DNA of 64,000 nt, from assembly GCF_031760065.1 (NCBI RefSeq), contig NZ_CP134500.1, positions 5,828,001 through 5,892,000 on the forward strand, written 5' to 3'. The notes beneath the pieces were generated by a model, which saw nothing but the letters and a program-made list of their open reading frames with translations, was not told the DNA's origin and ran no database searches. Source of the DNA: Streptomyces durocortorensis (GTDB taxonomy: Bacteria > Actinomycetota > Actinomycetes > Streptomycetales > Streptomycetaceae). This document shows, piece after piece, positions 44,331 through 52,896 of the stretch. The translations under genes were made by a program, and so were the position numbers. How positions within the stretch are numbered: position 1 is the first letter of the stretch; the number at the start of each line of letters is the position of its first letter.

Positions 44331-44576
44331 TCAGGAAGCGGGCGGCGGCGGAGGGGGCGTACCGCCGTCCTTCTGACCCAGCTTGTCCACGGCTTCCTTG
44401 GCCTTCCGCGTACCCGAATCGATCTTGTCGCTGTACTTGCCCTTGGTCTTCTGGTCGACCGTGCGCGCGGCCTTCTCCAGGCCCTGCTCGATCTTGCCCC
44501 CGTGCTGCTGCGCCAGGTCGCCGACCTTTTCCTTGGCCGGTCCCAGCTTGGCCTTCAGGTTGTCCAGGAACCCCAT
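44331..44576 (-). CDS. Small Lys-rich protein, MT0933-type antitoxin-like
   Basis: An 81-aa hydrophilic helical protein: MGFLDNLKAKLGPAKEKVGDLA, LEKAARTVDQKTKGKYSDKID and a Pro tail. This matches the actinobacterial Rv0909/MT0933 antitoxin family in pattern. No toxin gene lies next to it, so it may be a stress protein rather than part of a toxin-antitoxin pair. ATG 44576 is preceded on its strand by GGAAGGTGACCCA. Confidence 0.75.
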   Translation of the reverse strand: MGFLDNLKAKLGPAKEKVGDLAQQHGGKIEQGLEKAARTVDQKTKGKYSDKIDSGTRKAKEAVDKLGQKDGGTPPPPPPAS

Positions 44577-44731
44577 TGGGTCACCTTCCGTGCAGTGAGG
44601 ACTGTCCGTGGGAGCGTTCTCCCGCCCCCATTGTCCGTCACCTGTCCGTTTCTGCCGACCCCACGCGTTCGGTGGCCCCGGAAATTCACGCCCGCGAAAT
44701 GCGCGCCCCGGAAATTTGGGACACTGTCCCG

Positions 44732-45670
44732 GTGATCCTTCCCGCCCCCGCCCCCCGCGTCATCACCGTCGTCGGCCCCACCGCTGCCGGAAAATCGGAT
44801 CTGGGGGTCTATCTCGCCCAGCGGCTCGACGGCGAGGTGATCAACGCCGACTCCATGCAGCTCTACCGGGGGATGGACATCGGCACCGCGAAGCTGACGC
44901 TCCCCGAACGTGACGGCGTGCCGCACCGGCTGCTCGACATCTGGGACGTCACCGAGGCCGCCAGCGTCGCCGAGTACCAGCGGCTGGCCCGGCGGGAGAT
45001 CGACCGGCTTCTCGCCGAAGGCCGTACGCCCATCCTGGTCGGCGGCTCCGGGCTGTACGTGAAGGGCGCCATCGACGCCCTGGAGTTCCCCGGTACGGAC
45101 CCCGAGGTGCGCGCCCGCCTGGAAGCGGAACTGGCCGAGCGCGGCTCCGGCGCCCTGCACACCCGGCTCGCCGCGGCCGACCCGGATGCCGCCCGGTCCA
45201 TCCTGGCGAGCAACGGCCGCCGTATCGTCCGCGCCCTCGAAGTCATCGAGATCACCGGCAAGCCCTTCACCGCCAACCTCCCCGGCGACCGGCCCGTCTA
45301 CGACGCCGTGCAGATCGGCGTCGACGTGGACCGCCCCGAGCTCGACGAACGCATCGCCGTGCGCGTCGACCGGATGTGGGAGTCGGGGCTCGTGGACGAG
45401 GTGCGGGCCCTGGAAGCGGCCGGACTGCGCGAGGGCCTCACCGCCTCACGGGCTCTCGGCTACCAGCAGATCCTGGCGGCGCTCGCGGGGGAGTGCACCG
45501 AGGACGAGGCGCGGGCCGAGACCGTGCGCGCAACCAAGCGCTTCGCGCGCCGTCAGGACTCCTGGTTCCGCCGTGACCCGCGCGTCGTGTGGCTCGGCGG
45601 TGGACACCGTGACCGGGGGGAACTCCCGCACCGTGCCCTGACGTTGGTCGAACGAGCGGTCACAGCCTGA
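44732..45670 (+). CDS. miaA: tRNA dimethylallyltransferase MiaA
   Basis: A 312-aa enzyme that transfers dimethylallyl to A37 of UNN-reading tRNAs. The P-loop GPTAAGKS is at residues 15-22; DSMQLYRGMDIGTAK, LVGGSGLYVKG and the late SRALGYQQILAAL and TKRFARRQDSWFRRD stretches are family hallmarks. GTG 44732 gives the usual 312-aa length; ATG 44699 would add 11 residues. No ribosome site is present, but GACACT six bases upstream could be a -10 of a leaderless promoter. Confidence 0.95.
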   Translation: MILPAPAPRVITVVGPTAAGKSDLGVYLAQRLDGEVINADSMQLYRGMDIGTAKLTLPERDGVPHRLLDIWDVTEAASVAEYQRLARREIDRLLAEGRTPILVGGSGLYVKGAIDALEFPGTDPEVRARLEAELAERGSGALHTRLAAADPDAARSILASNGRRIVRALEVIEITGKPFTANLPGDRPVYDAVQIGVDVDRPELDERIAVRVDRMWESGLVDEVRALEAAGLREGLTASRALGYQQILAALAGECTEDEARAETVRATKRFARRQDSWFRRDPRVVWLGGGHRDRGELPHRALTLVERAVTA

Positions 45671-45777
45671 TCACGTGATGGCATCGGGAAGCCCCGCCCG
45701 TCAATTCGGCACCCGTGATCGTGCCATCATCGAGCATCGATCCACCAGTGGAGTCCGAGTTGGGAGGGCGCGTGGCG

Positions 45778-46227
45778 ATGGAGGCCGGCCCTCGCGACAC
45801 GGAACAGCGCGACACAGAGCACGACGCACCGCCGCCGCGGGAGACCGCGGGGCTGAGCCCCGACGGGCCCGACGAGCAGGACGTGACCCCCGAGGTCGAG
45901 GTCGAGCTCCGGCCCGCCCGTCGGCTGCGGATCTGGCAGCTCGCGCCCATCGTCATGCTGGCCGCCGTCGGCTCGCTGATGTTCGCCTTCCCCCTCGCCT
46001 TCGAGTTCGGCGACGGCGGTGCCGTGGTCGCCATGCTGGGCCTCCTGATCAGCTGCTGCGCCGCGGGCTGGGGCATGATGGCCGCCCGCCGCGTCGGCCA
46101 CACCTGGCCGGGTCTGCCCTCCCGGAGTTCGGGTGACCGCCCCGACTGGCGGGTGATCGCCCTGTACGTCGTGACGGGCGCCGCACTCGTGGCTCTCGCC
46201 GTCTGGCGCGTCGCCCGACTGCGCTGA
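45778..46227 (+). CDS. Hypothetical membrane protein
   Basis: A 149-aa protein of unknown function. An acidic cytoplasmic N terminus (1-48) is followed by three hydrophobic segments (about 55-73, 78-98 and 128-143), with Arg-rich ends. ATG 45778 is nine bases after GGGAGGG; GTG 45772 is possible. It lies between miaA and dapF in conserved order. An inverted repeat TGATGGCA/TGCCATCA flanks the miaA stop region (45676 and 45722). Confidence 0.68.
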   Translation: MEAGPRDTEQRDTEHDAPPPRETAGLSPDGPDEQDVTPEVEVELRPARRLRIWQLAPIVMLAAVGSLMFAFPLAFEFGDGGAVVAMLGLLISCCAAGWGMMAARRVGHTWPGLPSRSSGDRPDWRVIALYVVTGAALVALAVWRVARLR

Positions 46228-46315
46228 CGGCCGTACGTCCACGTGCGGGCGCTCGCGCGGCGGAGGTCCGGGGCCGGTCGGGCGGACTGTCGGCGCCGCC
46301 TCGTACAGTTGACCT

Positions 46316-47188
46316 GTGAGCACCTCGCAGATCGCCTTTCTCAAGGGTCACGGCACCGAGAACGACTTCGTGATCGTCCCCGACCCGGACAACGCCGTCG
46401 CGCTGCCCGCTTCCCTCGTCGCACGGCTCTGCGACCGCCGGGCCGGCATCGGCGGCGACGGCCTGCTGCACGTCGTGCGGTCCGCCGCGCACCCCGAGGC
46501 GCGGGACATGGCGGACGCGGCCGAGTGGTTCATGGACTACCGCAACGCGGACGGCTCGGTCGCCGAGATGTGCGGCAACGGGGTGCGCGTCTTCGCCCAC
46601 TACCTCCAGCGTGCGGGCCTCGTCGAGGAGGGCGACCTCACCGTCGCCACCAGGGGAGGCCCCAAGCGGGTGCACCTCGCGAAGAATGGTGACGTCACGG
46701 TCTCCATGGGGCGCGCCCTGCTGCCCGAGGCGGGCGTCACGGTCAGCGTCGGCGGCCGCAGCTGGCCCGCCCGCAACGTCAACATGGGCAACCCGCACGC
46801 GGTCGCCTTCGTCGATGACCTGGACCACGCGGGCGACCTGCTCAGCGCCCCGCCCTTCAGCCCCGAGGGGGTCTACCCCGAAGGCGTCAACGTCGAGTTC
46901 GTCGTCGACCGGGGCCCGCGCCACGTCGGCATGCGCGTCCACGAGCGGGGCTCGGGCGAGACCCGCTCCTGCGGCACCGGTGCCTGCGCGGTCGCCGTCG
47001 CCACCGCCCGCCGGGACGGCACCGACCCCGCCGAGACCGGCCTCCCCGTGACGTACACGGTGGATCTCCCCGGCGGCACCCTGGTCATCACCGAGCACCC
47101 CGACGGCGGAATCGACATGACGGGCCCCGCGGTGATCGTCGCCGAAGGCGTCATCGACCCGGCCTGGCTCGACGACGCCGCGCGGTAG
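46316..47188 (+). CDS. dapF: Diaminopimelate epimerase
   Basis: A 290-aa enzyme interconverting LL- and meso-diaminopimelate for lysine and peptidoglycan synthesis. The two catalytic cysteines are Cys86 (EMCGNGVRVFAHYL) and Cys219 (SCGTGACAVAVA). FLKGHGTENDFVIV and NMGNPHAVAFVDD are conserved. GTG 46316 lies six bases after TACAGT, so the mRNA may be leaderless; no ribosome site was seen. Confidence 0.95.
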   Translation: MSTSQIAFLKGHGTENDFVIVPDPDNAVALPASLVARLCDRRAGIGGDGLLHVVRSAAHPEARDMADAAEWFMDYRNADGSVAEMCGNGVRVFAHYLQRAGLVEEGDLTVATRGGPKRVHLAKNGDVTVSMGRALLPEAGVTVSVGGRSWPARNVNMGNPHAVAFVDDLDHAGDLLSAPPFSPEGVYPEGVNVEFVVDRGPRHVGMRVHERGSGETRSCGTGACAVAVATARRDGTDPAETGLPVTYTVDLPGGTLVITEHPDGGIDMTGPAVIVAEGVIDPAWLDDAAR

Positions 47189-47199
47189 CAGCCGGAGTC

Positions 47200-47254
47200 G
47201 CTTCGCTCGAAACGGTGATCGGTCAGAGCTTCGCTCGAATGGGTGATCCGTTTC
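47200..47254 (+). repeat. Direct and inverted repeats upstream of rshA
   Basis: GCTTCGCTCGAA-N2-GGTGATC occurs at 47200-47220 and again at 47228-47248, a 28-bp period. GAAACGG (47209) and CCGTTTC (47248) form inverted arms around the second copy. The block lies about 110-165 bp before rshA. Confidence 0.75.
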
Positions 47255-47364
47255 ACGCTGGGCGAGAGCTGGACTGCGCCACGTGGTGGGCTCGATAGCA
47301 TCAAGCACCGGCCCCGAGGCGCATCCAGCCCTCGCCCCGCCGGTCGACGTCGGAGGTGCCCCCC

Positions 47365-49620
47365 ATGAGTGCAGAGGCCGCCGATCCGGGCGCTCCCCTT
47401 CGCAGGCGGAGCCGCCCCCGGATCGACCTGCGCAGACTGGGCCGGGTGGCACTGCGCGGCCCGGTCTCCCGCGACCGGCTGCCCGACGCCATCGGCCATG
47501 TCGCCGAGGCGCACCGCGCCCACCACCCCGACGCCGACCTCACCATCCTGCGCCGGGCCTACGTCCTCGCGGAGTCCTCGCACCGCGGCCAGATGCGCAA
47601 GAGCGGCGAGCCGTACATCACGCACCCGCTGGCCGTCACCCTGATCCTGGCCGAGCTGGGTGCCGAGACCACCACGCTGACCGCCTCCCTTCTCCACGAC
47701 ACGGTCGAGGACACAGAGGTGACGCTCGATCAGGTAAGGGAGCAGTTCGGCGAAGAGGTCTGCTATCTCGTCGACGGAGTCACCAAGCTGGAGAAGGTCG
47801 ACTACGGCGCCGCCGCTGAACCCGAGACCTTCCGCAAAATGCTCGTCGCCACCGGCAACGACGTCCGGGTCATGTCGATCAAGCTCGCCGACCGGCTGCA
47901 CAACATGCGCACCCTCGGCGTGATGCGCCCCGAGAAGCAGGCCCGGATCGCCAAGGTCACCCGGGACGTCCTCATTCCGCTCGCCGAACGGCTCGGCGTG
48001 CAGGCGCTCAAGACCGAGCTGGAGGACCTGGTCTTCGCCATCCTGAACCCCGAGGAGTACGAGAGGACCCGCGCCCTCATCGCCACCGCGACGCGCGCCG
48101 ACGCTCCCCTGGAAACCATCGCCGACAACGTACGGCACACCCTGCGGGACGCGGGCATCAGCGCCGAAGTCCTCATCAGGCCACGCCACTTCGTCTCCGT
48201 GCACCGGGTGCGCAGGAAACGCGGCGAACTGCTCGGCACCGACTTCGGCCGACTGCTGGTGCTCGTCACCGAGGACGCCGACTGCTACGCCGTCCTCGGC
48301 GAACTGCACACTTGCTTCACTCCGGTGATCTCCGAGTTCAAGGACTTCATCGCCGCCCCCAAGTTCAACCTGTACCAGTCGCTGCACACAGCGGTCGTCG
48401 GCCCCGGGGGAGCCGTCGCCGAAGTCCTCATCCGTACGCACCGGATGCACAAGGTGGCCGAGGCAGGCGTCGTCGCCCTCGGCAATCCGTACGTCCAGGA
48501 CGGCACCGCCCCCGCCCAGCCGGCCGAGCCGTCCGACGAGCGCGCCGACCCGACCAGGCCCGGCTGGCTCTCCCGGCTGCTGGACTGGCAGGAGTCCGCC
48601 ACCGACCCCGACACCTTCTGGACCACCCTGCGCGACGACCTCGCCCAGGACCGCGAGATCACCGTCTTCCGCACCGACGGCGGCACCCTCGGGCTGCCCG
48701 CCGGGGCCAGCTGCGTCGACGCGGCCTACGCACAGCACGGCGACCGGGCCCACGCCTGTATCGGAGCCCGGGTCAACGGCCGCCTCGCCACCCTCAGCAC
48801 CGTCCTCAGCGACGGCGACACCGTGCAGCTGCTGCTCGCCCAGGACACCGCCTCGGGCCCCTCGCCCGACTGGCTCGACCACGTCCGCACCCCCGCCGCC
48901 CGGATCGCGATCACCGGCTGGCTCACCGACCACCCCGACGAGGCGAAGCCCGACCCGGAGACCGTGGACGCGAGTGGCCCCGGCCCGGGCCGCCTCGGGC
49001 CCGGCCCCGGCTCGGCAGGCCCAGGCCCCACGCCCGGCGAGCCCGCCGCCCCCGACCGGGAACGCGGCGCTTCCGAAGAACGCGGCGCTCCCGGACGCGC
49101 CGCCCCCCAGACCGCCACCGCCCCGGCCCGCACCCGCTCCGGACCGCGCAGCGCCGACGTCGTCGTCGACGGCCCGGACGCCCCCGTGCGCCTGGCCGGA
49201 TGCTGTACACCGGTGCCCCCCGACGAGCTGACCGGCTTCGTCGTCCGCGGCGGCGCGGTCACCGTGCACCGCCGGGAGTGCTCCGCCGTGGCCGCGATGC
49301 AGGAGATCGGCCGCGCCCCGGTCGCGGCCCGCTGGGCGGACGGAGAACACCGAGGGTCCACCGCGGGCTGCCGGGTCACGCTCGTCGCCGAGTCCTTCGG
49401 CCGCCCCCGGCTCCTCGCCGACCTCACCGAGGCCATCGCCACCGCTGAGGCGGCGATCGTCTCCGCCACCGTGGAGCCCCCCAGCGAACAGCGCGTCCGC
49501 CACACGTACACCCTCCAGCTCCCCGACGCCGCGGGACTCCCCGCCCTGATGCGCGCCATGCGCGAGGTGGCCGGGGTCTACGACGTCAGCCGCGCCCAGC
49601 ACCCGGCCCCGGCGGGCTGA
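47365..49620 (+). CDS. rshA: RelA/SpoT homologue RshA
   Basis: A 751-aa (p)ppGpp synthetase/hydrolase homologue, second to RelA in Streptomyces. The hydrolase HD domain is intact: HPLAVTLILAEL, LLHDTVEDT and ADRLHNMRTL. The synthetase domain (about 235-385) is recognisable but drifted: RPRHFVSVHRVRRKRG replaces the usual K-H-Y-Y-S-I-Y-Q-K-M, DFGRLLVLV keeps the Asp, and AEVLIRT keeps Glu but lacks the usual Gln. TGS (about 430-495) is followed by a Gly/Pro-rich linker (530-590), a zinc-finger-like LAGCCTPVPPDE and a C-terminal ACT domain. ATG 47365 follows GGAGGTG. Confidence 0.92.
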   Translation: MSAEAADPGAPLRRRSRPRIDLRRLGRVALRGPVSRDRLPDAIGHVAEAHRAHHPDADLTILRRAYVLAESSHRGQMRKSGEPYITHPLAVTLILAELGAETTTLTASLLHDTVEDTEVTLDQVREQFGEEVCYLVDGVTKLEKVDYGAAAEPETFRKMLVATGNDVRVMSIKLADRLHNMRTLGVMRPEKQARIAKVTRDVLIPLAERLGVQALKTELEDLVFAILNPEEYERTRALIATATRADAPLETIADNVRHTLRDAGISAEVLIRPRHFVSVHRVRRKRGELLGTDFGRLLVLVTEDADCYAVLGELHTCFTPVISEFKDFIAAPKFNLYQSLHTAVVGPGGAVAEVLIRTHRMHKVAEAGVVALGNPYVQDGTAPAQPAEPSDERADPTRPGWLSRLLDWQESATDPDTFWTTLRDDLAQDREITVFRTDGGTLGLPAGASCVDAAYAQHGDRAHACIGARVNGRLATLSTVLSDGDTVQLLLAQDTASGPSPDWLDHVRTPAARIAITGWLTDHPDEAKPDPETVDASGPGPGRLGPGPGSAGPGPTPGEPAAPDRERGASEERGAPGRAAPQTATAPARTRSGPRSADVVVDGPDAPVRLAGCCTPVPPDELTGFVVRGGAVTVHRRECSAVAAMQEIGRAPVAARWADGEHRGSTAGCRVTLVAESFGRPRLLADLTEAIATAEAAIVSATVEPPSEQRVRHTYTLQLPDAAGLPALMRAMREVAGVYDVSRAQHPAPAG

Positions 49621-49704
49621 GCCGCCACGGACGCCGCGTCCTCGTTCGGGTGGTGCGGCGCGCGGCTCCCCGGCCCGGCGGCCGCGCGCTGATAGCGGTA
49701 GTCC

Positions 49705-51150
49705 ATGCCGCTCCTCTCCCGCCGTCTGCGGGCCGCCCTGCTGGCGACCGCCTCGGCCACCCTCGTCGCCGCCGCACTGCCCGCCCCCGAGCCCCTGGGC
49801 ATCGGTGACCGGCTCTTCCCCGAGCTGGGCAACCCCGGCTACGACGTCCTCGCGTACGACATCGCCCTCACGTACCACGGCAGCAACACGAAGCCGCTGG
49901 ACGCCGTCACCAAGATCAGCGCCCGCACCACCGCCCCGCTGGACCGGATCAACCTCGACTTCGCCCGGGGCACCGTCCTGGGCGTCGAGGTCAACGGGCG
50001 GTCCGTCGACTTCGGCAGCAAGAACGAGGACCTCGTCCTCCAGGCGCCCCGCCGCCTCCCCGCGGGCGCCCCGCTGAACATCACCGTCCGCCACACCAGC
50101 GACCCGGCCGGAGCCGCGGACGACGGCGGGTGGGTCCGTACCGCAGACGGACTCGCCATGGCCAACCAGGCCGACGCCGCCCACCGGGTCTTCCCGGGCA
50201 ACGACCACCCCTCGGACAAGGCGTACTTCACCTTCCGGATCACCGCTCCCCGCAAACTGACGGCGGTCGCGGCCGGTCTGCCCACCGGAAGGACCCGGCA
50301 CGGCTCCACGACCACCTGGACCTACCGCACCGAACACCCCATGGCCACCGAACTGGCCCAGGTCTCCATCGGCAGCTCCGCGGTCCTGCACCGCACCGGA
50401 CCGCACGGACTGCCGGTGCGCGACGTCGTCCCGGCCGCCGACCGCAAGCGGCTGGAACCCTGGCTCGCGAAGACCCCGGCCCAGCTGGAGTGGATGGAGG
50501 AGCAGGTCGGCCGCTACCCCTTCGAGACGTACGGGGTGCTCGTCGCCGACAGCCCCATCGGCTTCGCCCTGGAGACCCAGACGCTGTCCCTGTTCGGGAG
50601 GTCCTTCTTCACCGAGCCCGCCTACCCCGAGTGGTACGTCGACTCCGTGATGATCCACGAGCTGGCCCACCAGTGGTTCGGCAACAGCGTCTCGCCCGCG
50701 ACCTGGTCCGACCTGTGGCTCAACGAGGGACATGCCAGCTGGTACGAGGCCCGGTACGCCGAGGAGCACGGCGGCGGAACCCTGGAGCGGCGGATGCGTG
50801 AGGCGTACAAGCTGTCCGACGGCTGGCGGGCGGACGGCGGCCCTCCGGCGCATCCGGACGGCCCGGCCCCGGGCCAGAAGCTCAGCCTGTTCCGCCCGGT
50901 CATGTACGACGGCAGCGCCCTGGTGCTCTACGCCCTCCACCAGGAGATCGGCGTGGCCGCCTTCGACCGCCTGGAGCGCACCTGGGTCCGGGTGCACCGG
51001 GACTCCACGGCCACCACCGCGGACTTCACCCGGCTCGCCTCCGGCATCGCGGGCCGGGACCTGACCGCCTTCTTCGACGGCTGGCTGTACGGGAAGACGA
51101 CGCCGCCGATGCCCGGGCACCCCGACTGGACCAGTGCGAAACCCGCGTGA
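49705..51150 (+). CDS. Secreted M1-family metallopeptidase
   Basis: A 481-aa zinc aminopeptidase-like protein. A signal peptide (about 1-26) precedes a beta-sandwich domain; the active site is H318-E319-L-A-H322 with third ligand Glu341 (NEGHASWYE) and a downstream Tyr. The substrate-anchoring motif is GFALETQT instead of GAMEN, as in a subset of bacterial M1 enzymes. It lacks the long C-terminal domain of PepN, which fits a secreted form. ATG 49705 has no clear ribosome site. Confidence 0.88.
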   Translation: MPLLSRRLRAALLATASATLVAAALPAPEPLGIGDRLFPELGNPGYDVLAYDIALTYHGSNTKPLDAVTKISARTTAPLDRINLDFARGTVLGVEVNGRSVDFGSKNEDLVLQAPRRLPAGAPLNITVRHTSDPAGAADDGGWVRTADGLAMANQADAAHRVFPGNDHPSDKAYFTFRITAPRKLTAVAAGLPTGRTRHGSTTTWTYRTEHPMATELAQVSIGSSAVLHRTGPHGLPVRDVVPAADRKRLEPWLAKTPAQLEWMEEQVGRYPFETYGVLVADSPIGFALETQTLSLFGRSFFTEPAYPEWYVDSVMIHELAHQWFGNSVSPATWSDLWLNEGHASWYEARYAEEHGGGTLERRMREAYKLSDGWRADGGPPAHPDGPAPGQKLSLFRPVMYDGSALVLYALHQEIGVAAFDRLERTWVRVHRDSTATTADFTRLASGIAGRDLTAFFDGWLYGKTTPPMPGHPDWTSAKPA

Positions 51151-51255
51151 CGGGCGCGCCGGGGCCGTGCCACTATCGACGCGTCGGCGCGGCGGACCGC
51201 ACCGGGATTCCCGGGAGGGAATCATCCGGGGAGATCACACGTTGTGACTGACGTA

Positions 51256-51285
51256 ATGACTTCTATCGACGTAAGGATCCAATGA
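51256..51285 (+). CDS. Nine-codon upstream ORF overlapping hflX start
   Basis: ATG 51256 opens M-T-S-I-D-V-R-I-Q and its TGA overlaps ATG 51282 of hflX in the ATGA manner. The hflX ribosome site AAGGA lies inside it. It could couple hflX translation to initiation on the leader; chance cannot be excluded for such a short frame. Confidence 0.35.
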   Translation: MTSIDVRIQ

Positions 51286-52802
51286 CCTCCTCTTCTTCCC
51301 TTCCCCAGGACGCGCGGAACGCGCAGAGCGCCACGGAGAACACCACCGAGAGCCTCACCGAAAGCCTTCGGGCCGACGCCCTGATGGAAGAGGACGTCGC
51401 CTGGAGCCAGGAGATCGACGGAGCACGGGACGGCGATCAGCTGGACCGTTCCGAGCGTGCCGCCCTGCGGCGCGTGGCCGGCCTCTCCACCGAGCTTGAG
51501 GACGTCACCGAGGTCGAGTACCGCCAGCTGCGCCTGGAGCGTGTCGTGCTGGTCGGTGTCTGGACCTCGGGGACGGTGCACGACGCGGAGATCTCCCTCG
51601 CGGAGCTCGCCGCACTCGCCGAGACGGCGGGCGCGCAGGTGCTGGACGCGGTGTACCAGCGGCGCGACAAGCCGGACCCGGCCACCTACATCGGTTCGGG
51701 CAAGGCGCTGGAGCTGCGTGACATCGTGCTCGAATCCGGTGCCGACACCGTCGTCTGCGACGGTGAGCTCAGCCCCGGCCAGCTGATCCATCTGGAAGAC
51801 GTCGTCAAGGTGAAGGTGGTCGACCGGACCGCGCTCATCCTCGACATCTTCGCCCAGCACGCCAAGTCCCGAGAGGGCAAGGCGCAGGTCTCCCTGGCCC
51901 AGATGCAGTACATGCTGCCGCGGCTGCGCGGCTGGGGCCAGTCGCTCTCCCGTCAGATGGGTGGCGGCGGTTCCAGCGGCGGTGGCGGCATGGCCACCCG
52001 TGGCCCCGGTGAGACCAAGATCGAGACGGACCGGCGGCGGATCCGCGAGAAGATGGCGAAGATGCGCCGGGAGATCGCGGAGATGAAGACGGGCCGCGAG
52101 ATCAAGCGCCAGGAGCGCAAGCGCAACAAGGTGCCCTCGGTCGCCATCGCCGGATACACCAACGCGGGCAAGTCCTCGCTGCTCAACCGTCTGACCGGGG
52201 CCGGTGTCCTGGTGGAGAACGCCCTGTTCGCCACCCTGGACCCGACCGTCCGCCGGGCCGAGACGCCGAGCGGCCGTATCTACACCCTCGCCGACACCGT
52301 CGGGTTCGTCCGGCATCTGCCGCACCACCTCGTCGAGGCGTTCCGCTCCACCATGGAGGAGGTCGGCGAGTCCGATCTCATCCTGCATGTGGTGGACGGC
52401 TCCCACCCGGTGCCGGAGGAGCAGCTCGCCGCGGTGCGCGAGGTGATCCGGGACGTCGGCGCGGTGGACGTACGCGAGATCGTCGTGATCAACAAGGCGG
52501 ACGCGGCTGACCCCCTGGTCCTCCAGCGGCTGCTGCGCAACGAGAAGTACGCGATCGCGGTCTCGGCCAGGACCGGCGCCGGGATCGACGAGCTGCTCGC
52601 GCTCATCGACGCCGAGCTGCCCCGCCCGTCCGTCGAGATCGAGGTGCTCGTGCCGTACATCCAGGGGGCTCTGGTCTCCCGGGTGCACGCCGAGGGCGAG
52701 GTGCTCTTCGAGGAGCACACCGCCGAGGGCACCCTGCTCAAGGCCCAGGTCCACGAGGAGCTGGCCGCCGAGCTCGGGACCTTCGTCCCCGCCGCGCACT
52801 GA
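51282..52802 (+). CDS. hflX: Ribosome-associated GTPase HflX
   Basis: A 506-aa GTPase that splits or rescues stalled ribosomes under stress. The HflX N-terminal domain (about 70-190) includes DPATYIGSGKALEL; a Gly-rich linker (MGGGGSSGGGG) precedes the coiled region and ETKIETDRR. The G domain has G1 GYTNAGKS (291-298), G3 DTVGF, G4 NKAD and G5 SARTG. About 65 N-terminal residues are an acidic extension. ATG 51282 has AAGGA five bases upstream. Position between dapF/rshA and lexA/dinG is conserved. Confidence 0.94.
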   Translation: MTSSSSLPQDARNAQSATENTTESLTESLRADALMEEDVAWSQEIDGARDGDQLDRSERAALRRVAGLSTELEDVTEVEYRQLRLERVVLVGVWTSGTVHDAEISLAELAALAETAGAQVLDAVYQRRDKPDPATYIGSGKALELRDIVLESGADTVVCDGELSPGQLIHLEDVVKVKVVDRTALILDIFAQHAKSREGKAQVSLAQMQYMLPRLRGWGQSLSRQMGGGGSSGGGGMATRGPGETKIETDRRRIREKMAKMRREIAEMKTGREIKRQERKRNKVPSVAIAGYTNAGKSSLLNRLTGAGVLVENALFATLDPTVRRAETPSGRIYTLADTVGFVRHLPHHLVEAFRSTMEEVGESDLILHVVDGSHPVPEEQLAAVREVIRDVGAVDVREIVVINKADAADPLVLQRLLRNEKYAIAVSARTGAGIDELLALIDAELPRPSVEIEVLVPYIQGALVSRVHAEGEVLFEEHTAEGTLLKAQVHEELAAELGTFVPAAH

Positions 52803-52823
52803 CCCGCGCGGGACCCCGCGAAT

Positions 52824-52875
52824 CCGAAGGCCCGGCCCCCGGACTCTCCAGAGAGTCCGGGGGCCGGGCCTTCGG
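52824..52875. terminator. Perfect 25-bp bidirectional hairpin terminator
   Basis: The arms 52824-52848 (CCGAAGGCCCGGCCCCCGGA and on) and 52851-52875 are perfectly complementary with a two-base CA loop. It sits between the hflX stop and the stop of the convergent protease gene, serving both. Confidence 0.93.
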
Positions 52876-52896
52876 CGTACGGCAGCGGGCCTACCG

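Noticed and set aside
46873..51225. A 1450-codon open frame on the minus strand opposite dapF, rshA and the M1 peptidase
   Set aside because: It is an antisense shadow caused by high third-position GC; the plus-strand frames carry clear family motifs and the shadow has none.
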